Shown: positions 11,465 to 23,600 of the stretch, one piece after another
Layout: every line of letters starts with the position of its first letter
How positions within the stretch are numbered: the first letter of the stretch is position 1
NCBI GenBank assembly: GCA_018466975.1
Contig: CM031561.1
Location: 5,208,001 to 5,272,000 of the forward strand
DNA from: Sparassis latifolia
Taxonomy: Eukaryota; Basidiomycota; Agaricomycetes; Polyporales; Sparassidaceae
Length of the DNA stretch: 64,000 bases
Direction of reading: 5' to 3'
Notes under the pieces: model-generated
Seen by the model: only the letters and a program-made list of their open reading frames with translations
What the model was told of the DNA's origin: nothing
The model's database searches: none
Position numbers and translations under genes: made by a program

Positions 11465-14296
11465 ATGGTCAAGGGCATGTTGATCGTCGGAGAAAAGGTG
11501 AGTAACGTCACCTGCAAGCCCTGTCTCCATGGCAAGCAGACACGCCAGCCAATCCCAAAGGAGTCGGATGTTGAGAATCCCCGCGTTCTCCATCGCACCT
11601 ACTCCGATGTCTGTGGTCCCATGCAGACTCAGACGCGGTCCGGCCACCACTATTTCATCATGTTCATCGACGGACACATGCACCACCTTGTCGCCAACCT
11701 CATGAAGACGAAGGATGAAGCGCTTTCACACTTCAAAGCCTTTGTTGGACGAGCTGAGGTCGAGACCGGGCAGCGTGCCAATATTCTGTGGACTGATGGC
11801 GGCGGTGAGTACGAGTCGAAGGAATTCGAAGCGTACCTAAAGGAGAAGGGCATCCACCACGAAAAGACGAATGCCTACACTCCACAGGAGAATGGCGTTT
11901 CCGAGCGGATGAACCGCACCATCGAGGAGATGGCCAGGAGCATGCTCAATGACGCTGGACTGCCGAACACATACTGGGGTGATGCTGTGTTACATGCAGT
12001 ACACATCCTTAACTCTGTTCCAACCCGCACTCTCCCTGACAACCTCACACCACACGAGGCCTACACCGGAAACAAGCCGAGCGTGGCGCACCTCCGCGTT
12101 TTCGGCTGCAAAGCCTATGTCCACGTTCCGAAGGAAAAACGTCAGAAACTTGACTCGAAAACGTTCGAGTGCACGCACCTGGGGTTTGCCGCAAATCGCA
12201 AGGCCTACCGTCTGGTTCACAGAGCGACCGACCGCATCGTCGAATCCCACAACGTGTATTTCGACGAAGGCACCGAAGTCGCACCCAGTCGCATCACAAT
12301 TGATGTCACACCTATGCAGGAGGCGCCCGACGCGCGGCCGCAGCTGCCGCCGTCTCCGCGCCCGCCAAGGCCCACTGTCGAAGATGTCCCAGATGAAGAT
12401 GAGGACGCACCTGCACTCCTGGATGTGGATGACAGCGACGACGAGGATGACGATGACAGCGCGGATGAGGACAGTGACGATGACATTCCACTGCCCGAAA
12501 TTAGACGCCGGCGTCACGCCGCGCACGCCATGCAGCCACCACCACCTCCTCCCCCGGCTCCAGAACTGCGCCATTCAGGTCGAACGCGCACAGCACCGGT
12601 AGCGGCCGATGATGACCGCTATTTCGTGTCCTCCTACACACGGAAACCGAAGGGCCAGGATGATGTGGGTGGAGTGGGCGCTGATGCCGCAGCGGCAGAC
12701 TCGGAGAACGCAGAGGAAGTGGGCGATGCAGAGAATGCTCACAAAGCCACAAGCTGGGATGAACCACAGACCTACGAGGAGGTGATGTCATGCCCCGATG
12801 CTGCGCGCTGGAAGGCTGCGTGTGCAGAGGAGCTACACGCATTTGTCAAAGCGGAGCTCTACGACGAAGTGGAGCGCCCACGGAATCGCAAGGTCATAGA
12901 CTGCAAGTGGGTCTTCAAGATCAAGCGTGGACCGGACGGTGAAATCGAGAAGTACAAGGCTCGACTTGTTGCCAAGGGCTTTACACAGGTTGAGGGCCTC
13001 GACTTCAACGAAACCTTTGCACCCGTCGCAAAGTTCGCTTCTGTCCGAACACTACTTGCTCTTGCTGCCAAGCTCGACCTCGAGATCCACCAGATGGACG
13101 TCAAATCGGCATTCCTGAATGGTGATCTTGATGAGGAGATCTACATGAAGGTTCCCTCTGGCTTCCGCAGGTCCAACAGCCTCGTCTGGAAGCTGAACAA
13201 GGCCCTCTATGGTCTTAAGCAGGCTGGACATGAGTGGTACAAGAAGATCCGTGCTGAGTTCGAGGCGCTTGGGTTCACCCGCTGCCACTCGGACCACAGC
13301 ATGTTCTACAAGAACGATGATGGTATTCTCCTCATTATCGCCATTTATGTCGATGACATGCTCATTCTTTCTGACAACCTCACTGCTGTCACCACCCTCA
13401 AGGAAGATCTCAAGTCTCGCTTCGAGATGACCGACCTTGGTGAAGCACGGTGGCTCCTCGGCATGGAAATCGCTCGTGATCGTCCTCGCCGTGTCCTCGA
13501 GCTCTCACAACACCAGTATGTTGAGAAGTGTCTCGCACAACATGGTATGGCCGATTGCCGCCCGGTCAGCACACCTATGGCACAGAACCAGAAGCTCGTC
13601 AAGCTCTCGGAGGCGGAGATCGACCCGAAGCCTTACCAGAGCGCACTTGGCTCTCTCATGTATGCAATGATTGGGACTCGCCCCAACCTTGCATTCACAG
13701 TGGGCGCGTTGAGCCAGCATGCTGCAACACCAGGCAAGGAGCACTGGATTGCTCTTATGCGAGTCTATCGCTACCTGCGTGGGACAGCAGACAAGAAGCT
13801 CGTCTATTGTGGCACTACCAAGGAGAAGGAACCCCTTCTCGGATACGTGGATGCAGATTGGGCAGCGAACGTCATCGACCGTCGATCGGTCACAGGTTTT
13901 GTTTTCCTCATATCGGAAGGCGCTGTCAGCTGGTCTTCAAAGAGGCAGCACTCGATGGCGCAGTCCAGCACTGAAGCTGAGTATATGGCTGGAGCTCATG
14001 GTACAAAGGAAGCAGTCTGGCTTCGTGCTTTCCTCTCGGAGATTGGACAGGTTCAGAAGGGCCCTACTCCATTGCTCATCGACAATCAGTCCGCCATCGC
14101 GCTATCCAAAAATGCTGCTTTCCATGAATGCACCAAGCACATTGCCGTCCGCTACCACTTCATCCGCGAGAAGTATGACTCCGGCGAGATCGAACCTGAG
14201 TACGTTCCTACCGGAAATCAGGTTGCTGATGTCTTGACGAAGGGGCTTCCTCGTGAGAAGCATGAGAATTTTTCAGCGGGGATGGGCTTGGCTTAA
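11465..14296 (+). CDS. Copia Pol: integrase, reverse transcriptase, RNase H
   Basis: This 943-codon frame continues in phase with the Gag-protease frame. The integrase zinc-binding end (CKPCLHGKQ) is followed by a DD35E core with Asp48, Asp111 (WTDGGGEY) and Glu147 (QENGVSERMN). An acidic, proline-rich linker spans about residues 280-430. The reverse transcriptase begins near WVFKIKRGPDGEIEKYKARL and has YVDDM at about residue 628. RNase H begins at YVDADWA near residue 794 and includes SSTEAEYMA. The frame ends at LPREKHENFSAGMGLA just inside the element. All catalytic motifs look intact, so with readthrough of the TGA the enzyme set could be functional. Confidence 0.92.
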   Translation: MVKGMLIVGEKVSNVTCKPCLHGKQTRQPIPKESDVENPRVLHRTYSDVCGPMQTQTRSGHHYFIMFIDGHMHHLVANLMKTKDEALSHFKAFVGRAEVETGQRANILWTDGGGEYESKEFEAYLKEKGIHHEKTNAYTPQENGVSERMNRTIEEMARSMLNDAGLPNTYWGDAVLHAVHILNSVPTRTLPDNLTPHEAYTGNKPSVAHLRVFGCKAYVHVPKEKRQKLDSKTFECTHLGFAANRKAYRLVHRATDRIVESHNVYFDEGTEVAPSRITIDVTPMQEAPDARPQLPPSPRPPRPTVEDVPDEDEDAPALLDVDDSDDEDDDDSADEDSDDDIPLPEIRRRRHAAHAMQPPPPPPPAPELRHSGRTRTAPVAADDDRYFVSSYTRKPKGQDDVGGVGADAAAADSENAEEVGDAENAHKATSWDEPQTYEEVMSCPDAARWKAACAEELHAFVKAELYDEVERPRNRKVIDCKWVFKIKRGPDGEIEKYKARLVAKGFTQVEGLDFNETFAPVAKFASVRTLLALAAKLDLEIHQMDVKSAFLNGDLDEEIYMKVPSGFRRSNSLVWKLNKALYGLKQAGHEWYKKIRAEFEALGFTRCHSDHSMFYKNDDGILLIIAIYVDDMLILSDNLTAVTTLKEDLKSRFEMTDLGEARWLLGMEIARDRPRRVLELSQHQYVEKCLAQHGMADCRPVSTPMAQNQKLVKLSEAEIDPKPYQSALGSLMYAMIGTRPNLAFTVGALSQHAATPGKEHWIALMRVYRYLRGTADKKLVYCGTTKEKEPLLGYVDADWAANVIDRRSVTGFVFLISEGAVSWSSKRQHSMAQSSTEAEYMAGAHGTKEAVWLRAFLSEIGQVQKGPTPLLIDNQSAIALSKNAAFHECTKHIAVRYHFIREKYDSGEIEPEYVPTGNQVADVLTKGLPREKHENFSAGMGLA

Positions 14297-14341
14297 GTAT
14301 TTTCATTTATATACTCTATTCCCTGTCACCCTGAGTGGGCG

Positions 14342-14670
14342 TGTTGAAGTACATACATTGCGACACGGGCAGAGTAGTACGGTATTTACGCCACCACGTT
14401 ACTTACGTAATCACGTAGGTAGTACTGGCGGACGTTCGGACGATGCACCTCAGTCACTCGTTTGCTATCGCACGAGACTGAGGTGAATACTTTCTTTACC
14501 TACCTTTTATCTCCTTACTGACCTGTAGTAGCTGTGCTTGGTCCCGCTCTAGGTTAGTATTAATATAGTCACTCGTTTGCTATCGCACGAGACTGAGCTG
14601 TGCTTGGTCCCGCTCTAGATCCGTCAGACATCCCCTGGACGCCTTCCCCCCTCGCCGCGTACTCGCAATA
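14342..14670 (+). repeat. 3' LTR of Copia element 1
   Basis: Same length as the 5' LTR, 323 of 329 positions identical. It keeps CG at five sites where the 5' LTR has TG or CA. Confidence 0.93.
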
Positions 14671-14675
14671 CGGAC

Positions 14676-16200
14676 ATTGTGGGAAAATTCTGCCTTACAT
14701 TGTACATGTATGACCGGCTCTTGTTGCCTGCGGAAATTTGGTGAGACTCTATGTTTGTACTCACCTCTGTCGTATGTAATATTGTACAATGATTACTGCA
14801 TTTCTCGTAATGTGCCGTGCCGGCTACAAACAATATTATCCATACAGCCATTGTAATTTTTCCCCGGGTGTCACCACTGCTTACAATAGCATTACAATAC
14901 CTTATAAAGCTCGGAATCCGTTATAATAAGTCCGAAGTATTCCGGGCATTCCGAATAGATTATGTTGATTGCGAATGGATTACCGAATAATTTAAGACGT
15001 TGAGAAAAGTTCGGAACCACCGTAGAGAAGTTACTATCCATTACAACTTTGCTGAATAATTTTGATCATTGTAATGGATTTCGTAGATTATAATGCTATA
15101 TAACCGATGGTAACGAAAGTGCACTTTTGCTGATGACCGTACTTGCATTGTACACTGGGGTGTCTCAATACGACCATGACGTATGGCATAAAACTACGCT
15201 CTGCCGCGCGAAGCGCCCGGAACAAGAATAATGGCAAGCGTCACCTGCACTCTCCGACGTTGCACCCGTTCACAGGTAGGTTTTTGTGGCAAGTGTACAT
15301 ACGTATCTCACAGCGGACCACGATCCGATCAAACAACTGTGCGTCCAAAGCTTCAAATTCAGGTTCCCTACCATGCGAGGTAGAGAATTTCCCAAAAATG
15401 TCCGTCAAGTCCTTCGGGCAGAATTCGCCTGCGTGTTACCTTATGTGCGGCGAGTGTAGACCCAACTCTCTTCCACTCAACATATCATCGATTCATCTCT
15501 AAAGAGTTCGCTATCCCGGTGCGTTTTCTCCAACTTTCTCGTCCATTCAGATTATCTCACTCCCTAATACGAGTTGGCTCACTTTGCCTCATATCAGACC
15601 GCTCTCGTTGCATGGTATTCTGCGCTTGAAAGTATGGATGCCATATTGCCCTAGTTGTCTATTTCAGTGCCACGGTGCACAAGAACGAGATACGCAAGTT
15701 GTGGGGATCTGAAGAGGCTAAAATTGAATGGTCAATGTGACACCGCTTGACCAATGACCCAGGAGGAAATTGGCAAGTTTGCACCACCCAGGGCATAGTA
15801 GTTCTCGCATCTAGCACTCCAGGGCACCTGAATATTGCTCGAAAATGACACGTGAACGCCAGTAACCAGCTCTTGGTAAATTCATGGACATCTTACAGCT
15901 CTGGCGGAATCGACAACTGAGGTTGTCCTCTTCAGTCATCTACAGGTCACTCAAATTAGCCTCAGCAACGTGTGGAAGGTATACAACATTACTTGTACAT
16001 GTGAGCAGTGTCCATTGGTATCAGCCAGCATGTCGAAGTCAGTCCGAATATAAGTGAGTACTGTGCGGTGAAACTATCCGAATCAATACAGTAGTTGTGT
16101 CCGTTCAAACTTGTCCAAGTTTCTCCTCATCCACTCGACGACGACGCACTTTCCGTGCCTGTTTGAGATGTATCTCCGGTTTGACAAGCGCGCTCTAGCA
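14676..16200. other. Intergenic, no gene seen
   Basis: The first 450 bp are rich in ATTACAAT, TTCCGAA and GGATTACC words that resemble the 6.95-7.2 kb stretch on the other side of the Copia element. The rest holds only short unsupported frames. Confidence 0.5.
15092..15132 (-). repeat. Right member of the inverted-repeat pair
   Basis: This is the inverse complement of the motif at 6936: GTGCACTTTTGCTG, followed by AT. The inner part is rich in TTGTAATGG-like words, as on the left side. No transposase frame was found between the two ends apart from the younger Copia element. Confidence 0.35.
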
Positions 16201-16564
16201 CTTCATGTCCTGATCACAATCATGAACTGAGAGACGCCAACACGACACTCACTGTGATCAAGAACACGCGCAGCGGGATCGTCCTGGTATCTCCCTTCTC
16301 TACCCATGGGTAACGTGAGGCATCTAATTGCAGCGACGATGCGTTGAACGTCGAAATGAAACCAGCGATGCAGGTTGTGAATCAATGTCGAAAATACATC
16401 TTTGGAGATGGTCGACTCGGATTTGCGGAACATTGAGTGGTCAAGGCGCTCGTCGATATCCTTCAGTCGCGTCTCACTGGGCCAATCCCCTAGCAGGCAT
16501 AGCAGCGTTCCGAGTTGCCTCATGTTGATGCTTTGTGCAGAATTGGCTTCTGAAGCATCCAAAT

Positions 16565-17182
16565 TCAGTAAATGCTCCGACACCTCGCATAGATAGATGA
16601 ACGCGTACTATGCGCGGAACCGGAGAGGAACCACGACTCGACAAACGTCTCAGTGTAACTAGGATCTTCCTGATAGTTTTCCGGAAGGTGTTTCGTAGCT
16701 CGCTCTTCTCGGTACTTCGTAGCTTCGCGTTTGTCCTTGCGATGCAGAAGAGAGCCACGAGTATCGAGTAGGTCGGCCAGTGCACCTACAAGGGAAAGGT
16801 ACATGATATGGTTCGTCGGACAATGTCCCTGTGCTTCTCTGCAATAAGCAATCGCTTCTTCAAGGTCTTCAACGTGATGTGTCTTCTTGAAGCGAGTTTG
16901 ATATAAGACGGTGAGGTTGCGCAAAAGCGCGATGCGACGGGTTTCGTGGTTCGGTTGGCGACGATCAACCGAGTACTTGCACCATTGGATGGCCCCTTCC
17001 AGGTCCTCCATATCATGTAGTTCGTGGTACGAGGCACTTAAGAGGACCGCGAGGTTGTCGCAGATGACGTAGTCATCGAAGAGATCTTCGCACGGAAGAG
17101 CATGCAGGCAATAGTGGATGGCGCTCCTGAGGTTGAGACTCGAATAAGACGAAGTATATGCGACCTTCGCAAGTCCTATCAA
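16565..17182 (-). pseudogene. TPR-repeat protein remnant
   Basis: The frame encodes about 205 residues with TPR-like helices: DLEGAIQWCKYSVDRRQPNH, then VEDLEEAIAYCREAQGHCPT, then LVGALADLLDTRG. The spacing and the DLEEAI..CREA signature match the TPR array of the basidiomycete TPR/CHAT proteins expanded in Agaricomycetes. No CHAT (caspase-like) domain is found downstream. The upstream frame closes at about 17,230, and no good ATG was found, so an upstream exon may be missing. I read it as a fragment, or as one exon of a gene whose ends I cannot define. Its role would be protein-protein interaction. Confidence 0.5.
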
Positions 17183-17660
17183 CGTGCTATCAAATCGTCT
17201 GAAGACGTCAACGAGCGAATGAACGAACCTTCATCGACCCTGACATGCAGATTCCTCGGAAACACGGGGTCATGGCTTAGATACGATAGCTCAGGAGTAT
17301 TTGTGGCAATTGCAACTTTCGCATCCGATTTCTAAGGAATATGAATATAGTAAACATATGAGAGGCATGCTAATGAGTCACCACATACCGAGAGTATATA
17401 ATCAAGAACAGACGTAAGAGGATCATGTGGCTGTAAGGTATCATAGTCAATCATGGATTGCACAACTCATGTAGACGCACCGTGTAACGGTGATGAGTAG
17501 GTTCAATTCCAACCATCTTTTTCCCAGACGAAGCACGCTGGACGTGGTGGTGAACCTCACGGCTTTTCCGCTTCTCATCTTGTCGTATCGACTTCAATCG
17601 CCGGCCAAATGGCAGCAGGCCCGTTATGGAAGATGCAGACCAGTGTGAACCATCTAGCTT

Positions 17661-18713
17661 TTACACAATTAGGGCTAGAGCAGGGTCGACGACACGCCCA
17701 CTCACTTCATCCTGAACTCCGAGTGCAGGTGTCGGTTTGTGCTTCAATAAGTCGGTCTCAGAGCTCTGACTGTCCTCCGATGATGGCACAGGAGTTTCCT
17801 TCACCTTGCGAGGGATTTTCGTCCGCAATTTCAACCTGTAGTACAGCAGGAAAACGCATTGATCACGCTCCAGTGGGGACTTCATGAGCAGACCTCTCCC
17901 GATGCTTGAAAGACTGGAAGCCCTTCTCGCGTGCGTCGAACGACGAGGCCCGGAGTCACAATCCACGGGAAGCTCATCTCCCTTGGATGAATCGGACATA
18001 AAGGCAACATTGGCAGGCACCCCGAATCGGCCCCGAAATGTCAGCTGCCCAGGTTTCGCATGGTCACGATCGTCAAATACTGCGACTGCCCAGTCCGCCG
18101 TCTTCACCCACCCACGTACGAACATGATGTCATCAACCCCTACTCCTTGCAGACCCAGCTTCTCAGCAAAATCGATCCAGCTCTTGTAGTTTTGGCGCAT
18201 ATATGTCATCATATTACGACTTGGATGGAATTCCTCGCGAGTAGCCGGTTCTTTCATAACTAGAATTGCTCCTCGCTCTTTCTCGCATCGGAAGCTCAGT
18301 GGACCTGCAACTCCTTTGCTAACCAGTAACAGAGCCATGAGAAAACCGTTCACATTAAACAACAGGAAACAGAACGCGCCTTTCATGCTCTGTACTAATG
18401 CTATCAAACTTCACCCCCACGCTGCATAGGGGCCCGCAGGAAGGGCATCCTTGAAGGTCTCCTTCAAGTATGGACCAGCAGTAAATGGTGTGTATCCTTC
18501 GGGCACACCATACTTGTTCAGCTCGTCATCTTTCGCGCGCATGGCATTGAACATGCGGCTGAAATGGCCGTTTTGCAGGTATCCAACATCGCCAATGTGC
18601 ACTCCGCCGTGTTTCGCGTGTTCGGGGCTCCAGAGGGGGTAACCATAGCCGTAGGGTGACAGCTGCTCCGCGTAGACGTCCCAAGGGCGAGTGGACGGCG
18701 AGGACACAGACAT
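17661..18713 (-). CDS. Basidiomycete-restricted hypothetical protein, two exons
   Basis: Exon 1 is 18713-18415 and exon 2 is 18318-17661; the 96-nt intron has GTGAAG/GGTTAG ends. The joined frame is 957 nt (318 aa). The N-terminal signature GYGYPLWSPE...GVHIGDVGYL...GHFSRMFNAM and the central block FRCEKERGAILVMKEPA...YMRQNYKSWIDFAEKLGL...IMFVRGWVKTADWAVAVF are hallmarks of a multicopy family seen in Agaricomycetes (recognised from memory). Its function is unknown to me. No signal peptide or membrane segment is evident. A GTGAGT at about 17,698 could be the donor of a further intron, so the last dozen residues are uncertain; family members often have an extra C-terminal segment that is missing here. 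Confidence 0.7.
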
Positions 18714-20619
18714 GATGGGGAGGTGGTGAGAAGCTTCCGAGGAATCAAGGGACAGGTTATGACGACGGTCCCCACAGAGCGCTCGCGGGGAGGTGGTGGT
18801 GCGCCGGCGAGGCTCCTCTGGCCGTTAAGCCGAGCGGCGACACGCCTGGATTGCGATCGACCACTCTTAAACCGTGAGGTCTGCGGCCGTCGACGTGAGT
18901 TCGGCCATGTGCCTTATATTCGTCGTCAGAGTTGATCCTATCATCTACTGAGGCGGCGCCGGACGAATAAATTCCATTCAAGAGTGAGCGCGCTCACCTG
19001 AGTTACGCCGAGTGGGAACACTGTATCACGCCCAGATGTTGAACTGACATCACGCGCCACCGCAACAGGGACTCTGCCAATCGAAGTCCTAGTGCAAGCA
19101 CTAGCTATAGCGGTTGCAGTCCCCTGCCCAGGCAGGTGGGCATGTTGCGTTGGACGACCAAGGGGCAAACCCCGGCGTGAAGTTCTGCGCTATGGTCTAG
19201 ACCCGATCGGGACTCATCAGGCTAATCCTGCTTATTTGGTCGGTCCACATTCAGGTATAATCACCAATGATCAGCGCCCGGAAGATGGTGATTAGAGGGA
19301 GAAGTGAGAATCAAGCTTAGGTAGGGGAAGGAGGAAAGCGGCAAACACTTGGTCGCCATATGTGATGTGGGCGCATCGCAGATACCGGTCTCTTGCGTGT
19401 CCGATTATCCATGAGCCAGGTTAATCGGACACGACTTGGCATGGAATTTGAAAACACGGAGGTCCGCGGGACACTCACTAGGCAAGAGATATTTCAGCCA
19501 AATTGCCAGTCACGAATTTCGTGAACGGAAGTACGACAGAGAGCTGATCGAGATTAGATCCTGCGCATCTAGCCAATACGATGACATCATGCATTATCCT
19601 GGCGGGACGGAATAACGTGGTGTCGCCGCAAATGCATGAGATTTTTAGGGTCAATATGCAGCTCCGAGTGGGTTCCGTGCTCAAGACTGCATGCCCGGCA
19701 GGCAGTCCGACGGAGAACCAGGACCCGGGTACTGCCTGCTTACTCAAGGTCGAGCACAAGGAGACCACTCAGTGTTACACTGCAGCGCTCAACGTAGAGG
19801 GACGTGACAACATTAATGAGCGCATATAGCCACATTGGAACCTCAAGCTTCAAGCCTGGGGGAGGAATCAATCACGGTCATTACAATGACCGCGTCAAAA
19901 GATAGATAGATGCGCACCTCAATTTACTCTCATATGCATTTCCTGTGCATGTGCCAAACTGGAGACTCGCTAATGCACACCGGAGACTAATCACTACATG
20001 ACAAGACAGTCCGGCACGTCTCTGGATGTCAGGAAGTAGAGAAACGCCATACTAACTGCCATCTGTTCACAGGAAGCCGACGTGTACCAGCTCATAGCGC
20101 GCAGAGCATGCCGGCGCAAGCTATGTCGTGAGATGATACAGATGGGCCAGTGCGCGCTTTCGCTCTGATGCGGGAGTCGACACTGGGGCCCGCGCAGAAT
20201 CGAACCGCACTTCAAGGGTAGCGATGTGTAGCACTAGCAAATGCACAGGACGAGACGCGCACGAGGACTTAGGCATCTTATAACGCGTGTATGAGGCAGC
20301 AGACAATATTGTGCACGACGGGGTCAAGTGGCAGGCCGGGCAGCACAACTCATCAAGCTAAAGGGAACAGTGATGCCCTGGTGTCAACGAAACGTCGCGA
20401 CATGACCCCGCGGATCAGTACTTCAGTCTCCAGTACTAGTCACATTGATAGATGCCCTTGGACATGACGATTAATGTTGTCGGTCGCCGAGGGCAGCAGC
20501 TGGGAGCAGGATGAATTTTATTGGTCGTACGATTGATATGTCGCAGAGAAGGGCACAGGCGTGCGAATATTGGGGGTCACCAATGCAAAGTCCCCATTTC
20601 CCTTTTGGGCGCGAGCGAG
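18714..20619. other. Intergenic, divergent promoters at both ends
   Basis: This lies between the 5' ends of two divergently transcribed genes. Only short frames lacking domains are seen. There is a palindrome TGAGCGCGCTCA near 18,983, and TCCGATTA/TAATCGGA inverted words lie near 19,400-19,430. I see no gene. Confidence 0.45.
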
Positions 20620-20626
20620 ATTGACA

Positions 20627-20634
20627 CATAAATA
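20627..20634 (+). promoter_or_regulatory. TATA-like element of the ATP-citrate lyase gene
   Basis: CATAAATA lies 53-60 nt upstream of the ATG and is followed by a CT-rich tract, a common layout of basidiomycete promoters. Confidence 0.3.
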
Positions 20635-20686
20635 CCGTACGTACGCCTCCAAAGTCTCCATATTCCTCTCTCCTTCCCCTCAAAAC

Positions 20687-23600
20687 ATGTCTTCTAAAGG
20701 TTTGCTTTCTTCCTCTCTGTCGTACGTTTCCTCGCTCACCGTCGTGCCCAGCCATCCGTGAATACGACGCGAAGCTCCTCCTCGCCTACTGGCTCGAGCG
20801 TGCACCCCCAGTCGACCCATCTGCACAGATCGCCACCAAGTTCGTCTACCCTGCTCCCAGAGTAGCTCAAATCTCTTGGGATGCCGCGACAAACTCCATC
20901 ACTCCCGACACACAGCTCCCAGGTTGGGTCTTCTCCTCAAAACTCGTCGCGAAGCCCGATCAGCTCATCAAGCGTCGAGGAAAGGCTGGTCTCCTCGCCC
21001 TCAACAAGTCTTGGGATGAAGCCAAACAATGGGTTCAGCAGCGTGCCGGCAAGCCACAGAAGGTGAGTCAAGTTGTCCCTCGCTCCCCATGCCTCCCCGT
21101 CTCCCGTCTCCGCATCCTCAGCCGCCCCAGTCCCGCTGCTGTTCCCACGTAGACCCGTCGTCTAACTTTTGACGAGACGCCCCTTTCCCGCGCTATCTTG
21201 ACCCAATATACCTCATGTCCATCGACGCGAGTCCAACTCGCGTCCAGCGTGAGGATCGCTGAGCTTCGGCTAAGGGACGCGTTTATTGCGACCCACGTGA
21301 CCCATAGTCGTTCTCCCAATCTGATGCTGATTACGACTGAATCTCATCGCAGGTAGAGTCTGTCACAGGAACGCTCAACACCTTCATCGTCGAGCCCTTC
21401 CTTCCGCACCCCTCCAACACCGAATATTACGTCTGCATCACGTCCGCTCGCGAAGGCGATGCCATCCTCTTCACACACGAGGGCGGTGTTGACATCGGCG
21501 ACGTCGATGCCAAGGCTCTCACTCTCAACCTTCCCGTCGGCGCACCTTTCCCCTCCCGCAAGACCATTACGGACACACTCCTCAAACACGTTCCCGCAGA
21601 GAAGCAGGGGACCCTCGTTGACTTCCTCACTCGTCTCTACTCAGTCTACGTTGACCTTCACTTCGCGTACCTCGAGATCAACCCACTCATTTGCCTCGAT
21701 GCCATCGACGGCGGACAGCCAACCATCCACTACCTCGATATGGCCGCCAAGCTCGACCAGACTGCTGAGTCCATCTGTGGTCCCAAGTGGGCCATTGCCC
21801 GCGACTTGTCCGTGTACGAGTCTGGCTCGCAGGCCGTTACCTCGAAGGGCAAGGCCGTCTCTGCCGACCGAGGACCCCCAATGGTGCGCATATATGCTGC
21901 ATGTCTGCTGGTGATGTTCGGTACCGCTGATCGTCGTCGTCTTGTCAGGTCTGGCCTGCACCCTTCGGTCGCGATTTAACGAAGGAGGAAGCCTACATCC
22001 AGAAGCTCGACAGTTCTACTGGCGCGTCTCTCAAGCTCACCGTGCTCAATGCCGAGGGGCGTATCTGGACCATGGTGGCTGGTGGTGGTGCCTCCGTCGT
22101 ATACTCCGACGCCATCGCCGCCCACGGCTTCGCACATGAGCTCGCCAACTATGGCGAGTACTCGGGTGCCCCCACTGAGGGTCAGACATACGAATATGCG
22201 AAGACTATTAGTGAGTCTGTTGTGCCTGTATTGCATAGCATATATTCACCTACTTCGGTTTCAGTCGACTTGATGACTCGTGGCAAGCCTAATCCTGAGG
22301 GCAAGATACTCATCATCGGTGGCGGTATTGCCAATTTCACCAACGTCGCGGCGACGTTCAAGGGCATCATCCGCGCGCTGAAGGAGTTCAAGGCTCCCCT
22401 CATCGCGCACCACGTCAGGATCTACGTCCGTCGCGGTGGTCCCAACTACCAAGAAGGTCTCAAGGCGATGCGTCTCCTAGGAGAGTCGCTCGGTGTACCC
22501 ATCAAGGTCTACGGCCCTGATACCCACATCACTGAGATTGTTCCCCTCGCGCTAGGCGTCAAGGGCAAGCCCAAGAACGCTCTGCACTCTGTTGCGCCCA
22601 CTCCCCTCTCCCCACCGTCGCCGCCCACACCCGCTACTCCTCTCGGTGCTGAGGTTACCCCTACAGTCGGCACCATTCTTCCAGGTGGTGAGCGATCGCA
22701 GCCGAATGACCAAATTGTTCACTTTGACACTGCCGACATGAAGCATTCGCATCAGCGCCCCTCCTACCGTCCTTTCGATGCTCACACGCGTGCGTTCGTG
22801 TACGGCCTCCAGCCTCGTGCCATCCAGGGAATGCTCGACTTTGACTACTCCTGCGGACGCGAGACGCCGTCCGTCGCCGCGATGATATACCCCTTCGGTG
22901 GTCACCACATCCAGAAATTCTACTGGGGTACCCGTGAGACGCTGCTCCCCGTCTACACCAGTGTCGAGGAGGCCGTCCATAAGCATCCTGATGTTGATGT
23001 CGTCGTTAACTTCGCGAGCTCCCGCAGCGTGTACTCGAGCACGCTAGATATCCTCACGTTCCCCCAAATCAAGAGCATAGCCCTCATTGCCGAAGGCGTA
23101 CCCGAGCGTCATGCGCGCGAGATCTTGCATTTGGCCAAGGCGAAGGGCGTCCTAATTATTGGGCCCGCGACTGTGGGTGGCATTAAGCCTGGATGTTTCA
23201 GGATTGGTAACTCTGGAGGGTGGGTAGCGCTCGCTGTCGTAGTCTCGTGTAGTGCTAACCCTGGCTTTCTTCAGTATGATGGACAATATCATCGCATCTA
23301 AGCTCTACCGCCCCGGGTCCGTCGGCTACGTTTCCAAGTCGGGAGGTATGTCCAACGAGCTGAACAACATCCTCTCGCTGGTCACCAACGGTACGTATGA
23401 GGGCATTGCGATCGGTGGTGACCGCTACCCTGGCTCAACCTTCATCGACCACCTCTTGCGCTATGAGCAGGACCGTGAATGCAAGATGCTTGTTCTCCTC
23501 GGGGAGGTTGGTGGGATCGAGGAGTACCGAGTCATCGACGCCGTCAAAAAAGGCATTATCCGCAAGCCGATCGTCGCCTGGGCCATAGGAACATGTGCAA

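Larger units (their letters stand above)
9542..14670 (+). mobile_element. Ty1/Copia LTR retrotransposon, nearly intact
   Basis: The element is 5129 bp with two 329-bp LTRs offset by exactly 4800 bp and a perfect 5-bp target duplication CGGAC (9537-9541 and 14671-14675). The order Gag, zinc knuckle, protease, integrase, reverse transcriptase, RNase H is that of Pseudoviridae/Copia. The LTRs differ at six positions, so the insertion is fairly recent. One in-frame TGA at 11456 splits the coding region. Codon use and GC content resemble the host genes, unlike the second Copia copy at 27.7 kb. Confidence 0.95.

Noticed and set aside
11078..12842. Long antisense frames within Copia 1
   Set aside because: Shadows of the pol frame caused by GC-rich codon use.
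17460..17525. tRNA-like stretch with GGTTCAATTCC and a CACC...GGTG stem with a 7-nt loop (GTA at the anticodon place)
   Set aside because: The acceptor ends do not pair, no proper D arm exists and the T stem has a mismatch.
20180..20260. Minus-strand GGTTCGATTC, resembling a tRNA T arm
   Set aside because: No A box, D arm or anticodon arm at suitable spacing.
20471..20755. Minus-strand frame overlapping the start of ATP-citrate lyase
   Set aside because: Covers the promoter and first exon of a certain gene and shows no domain.
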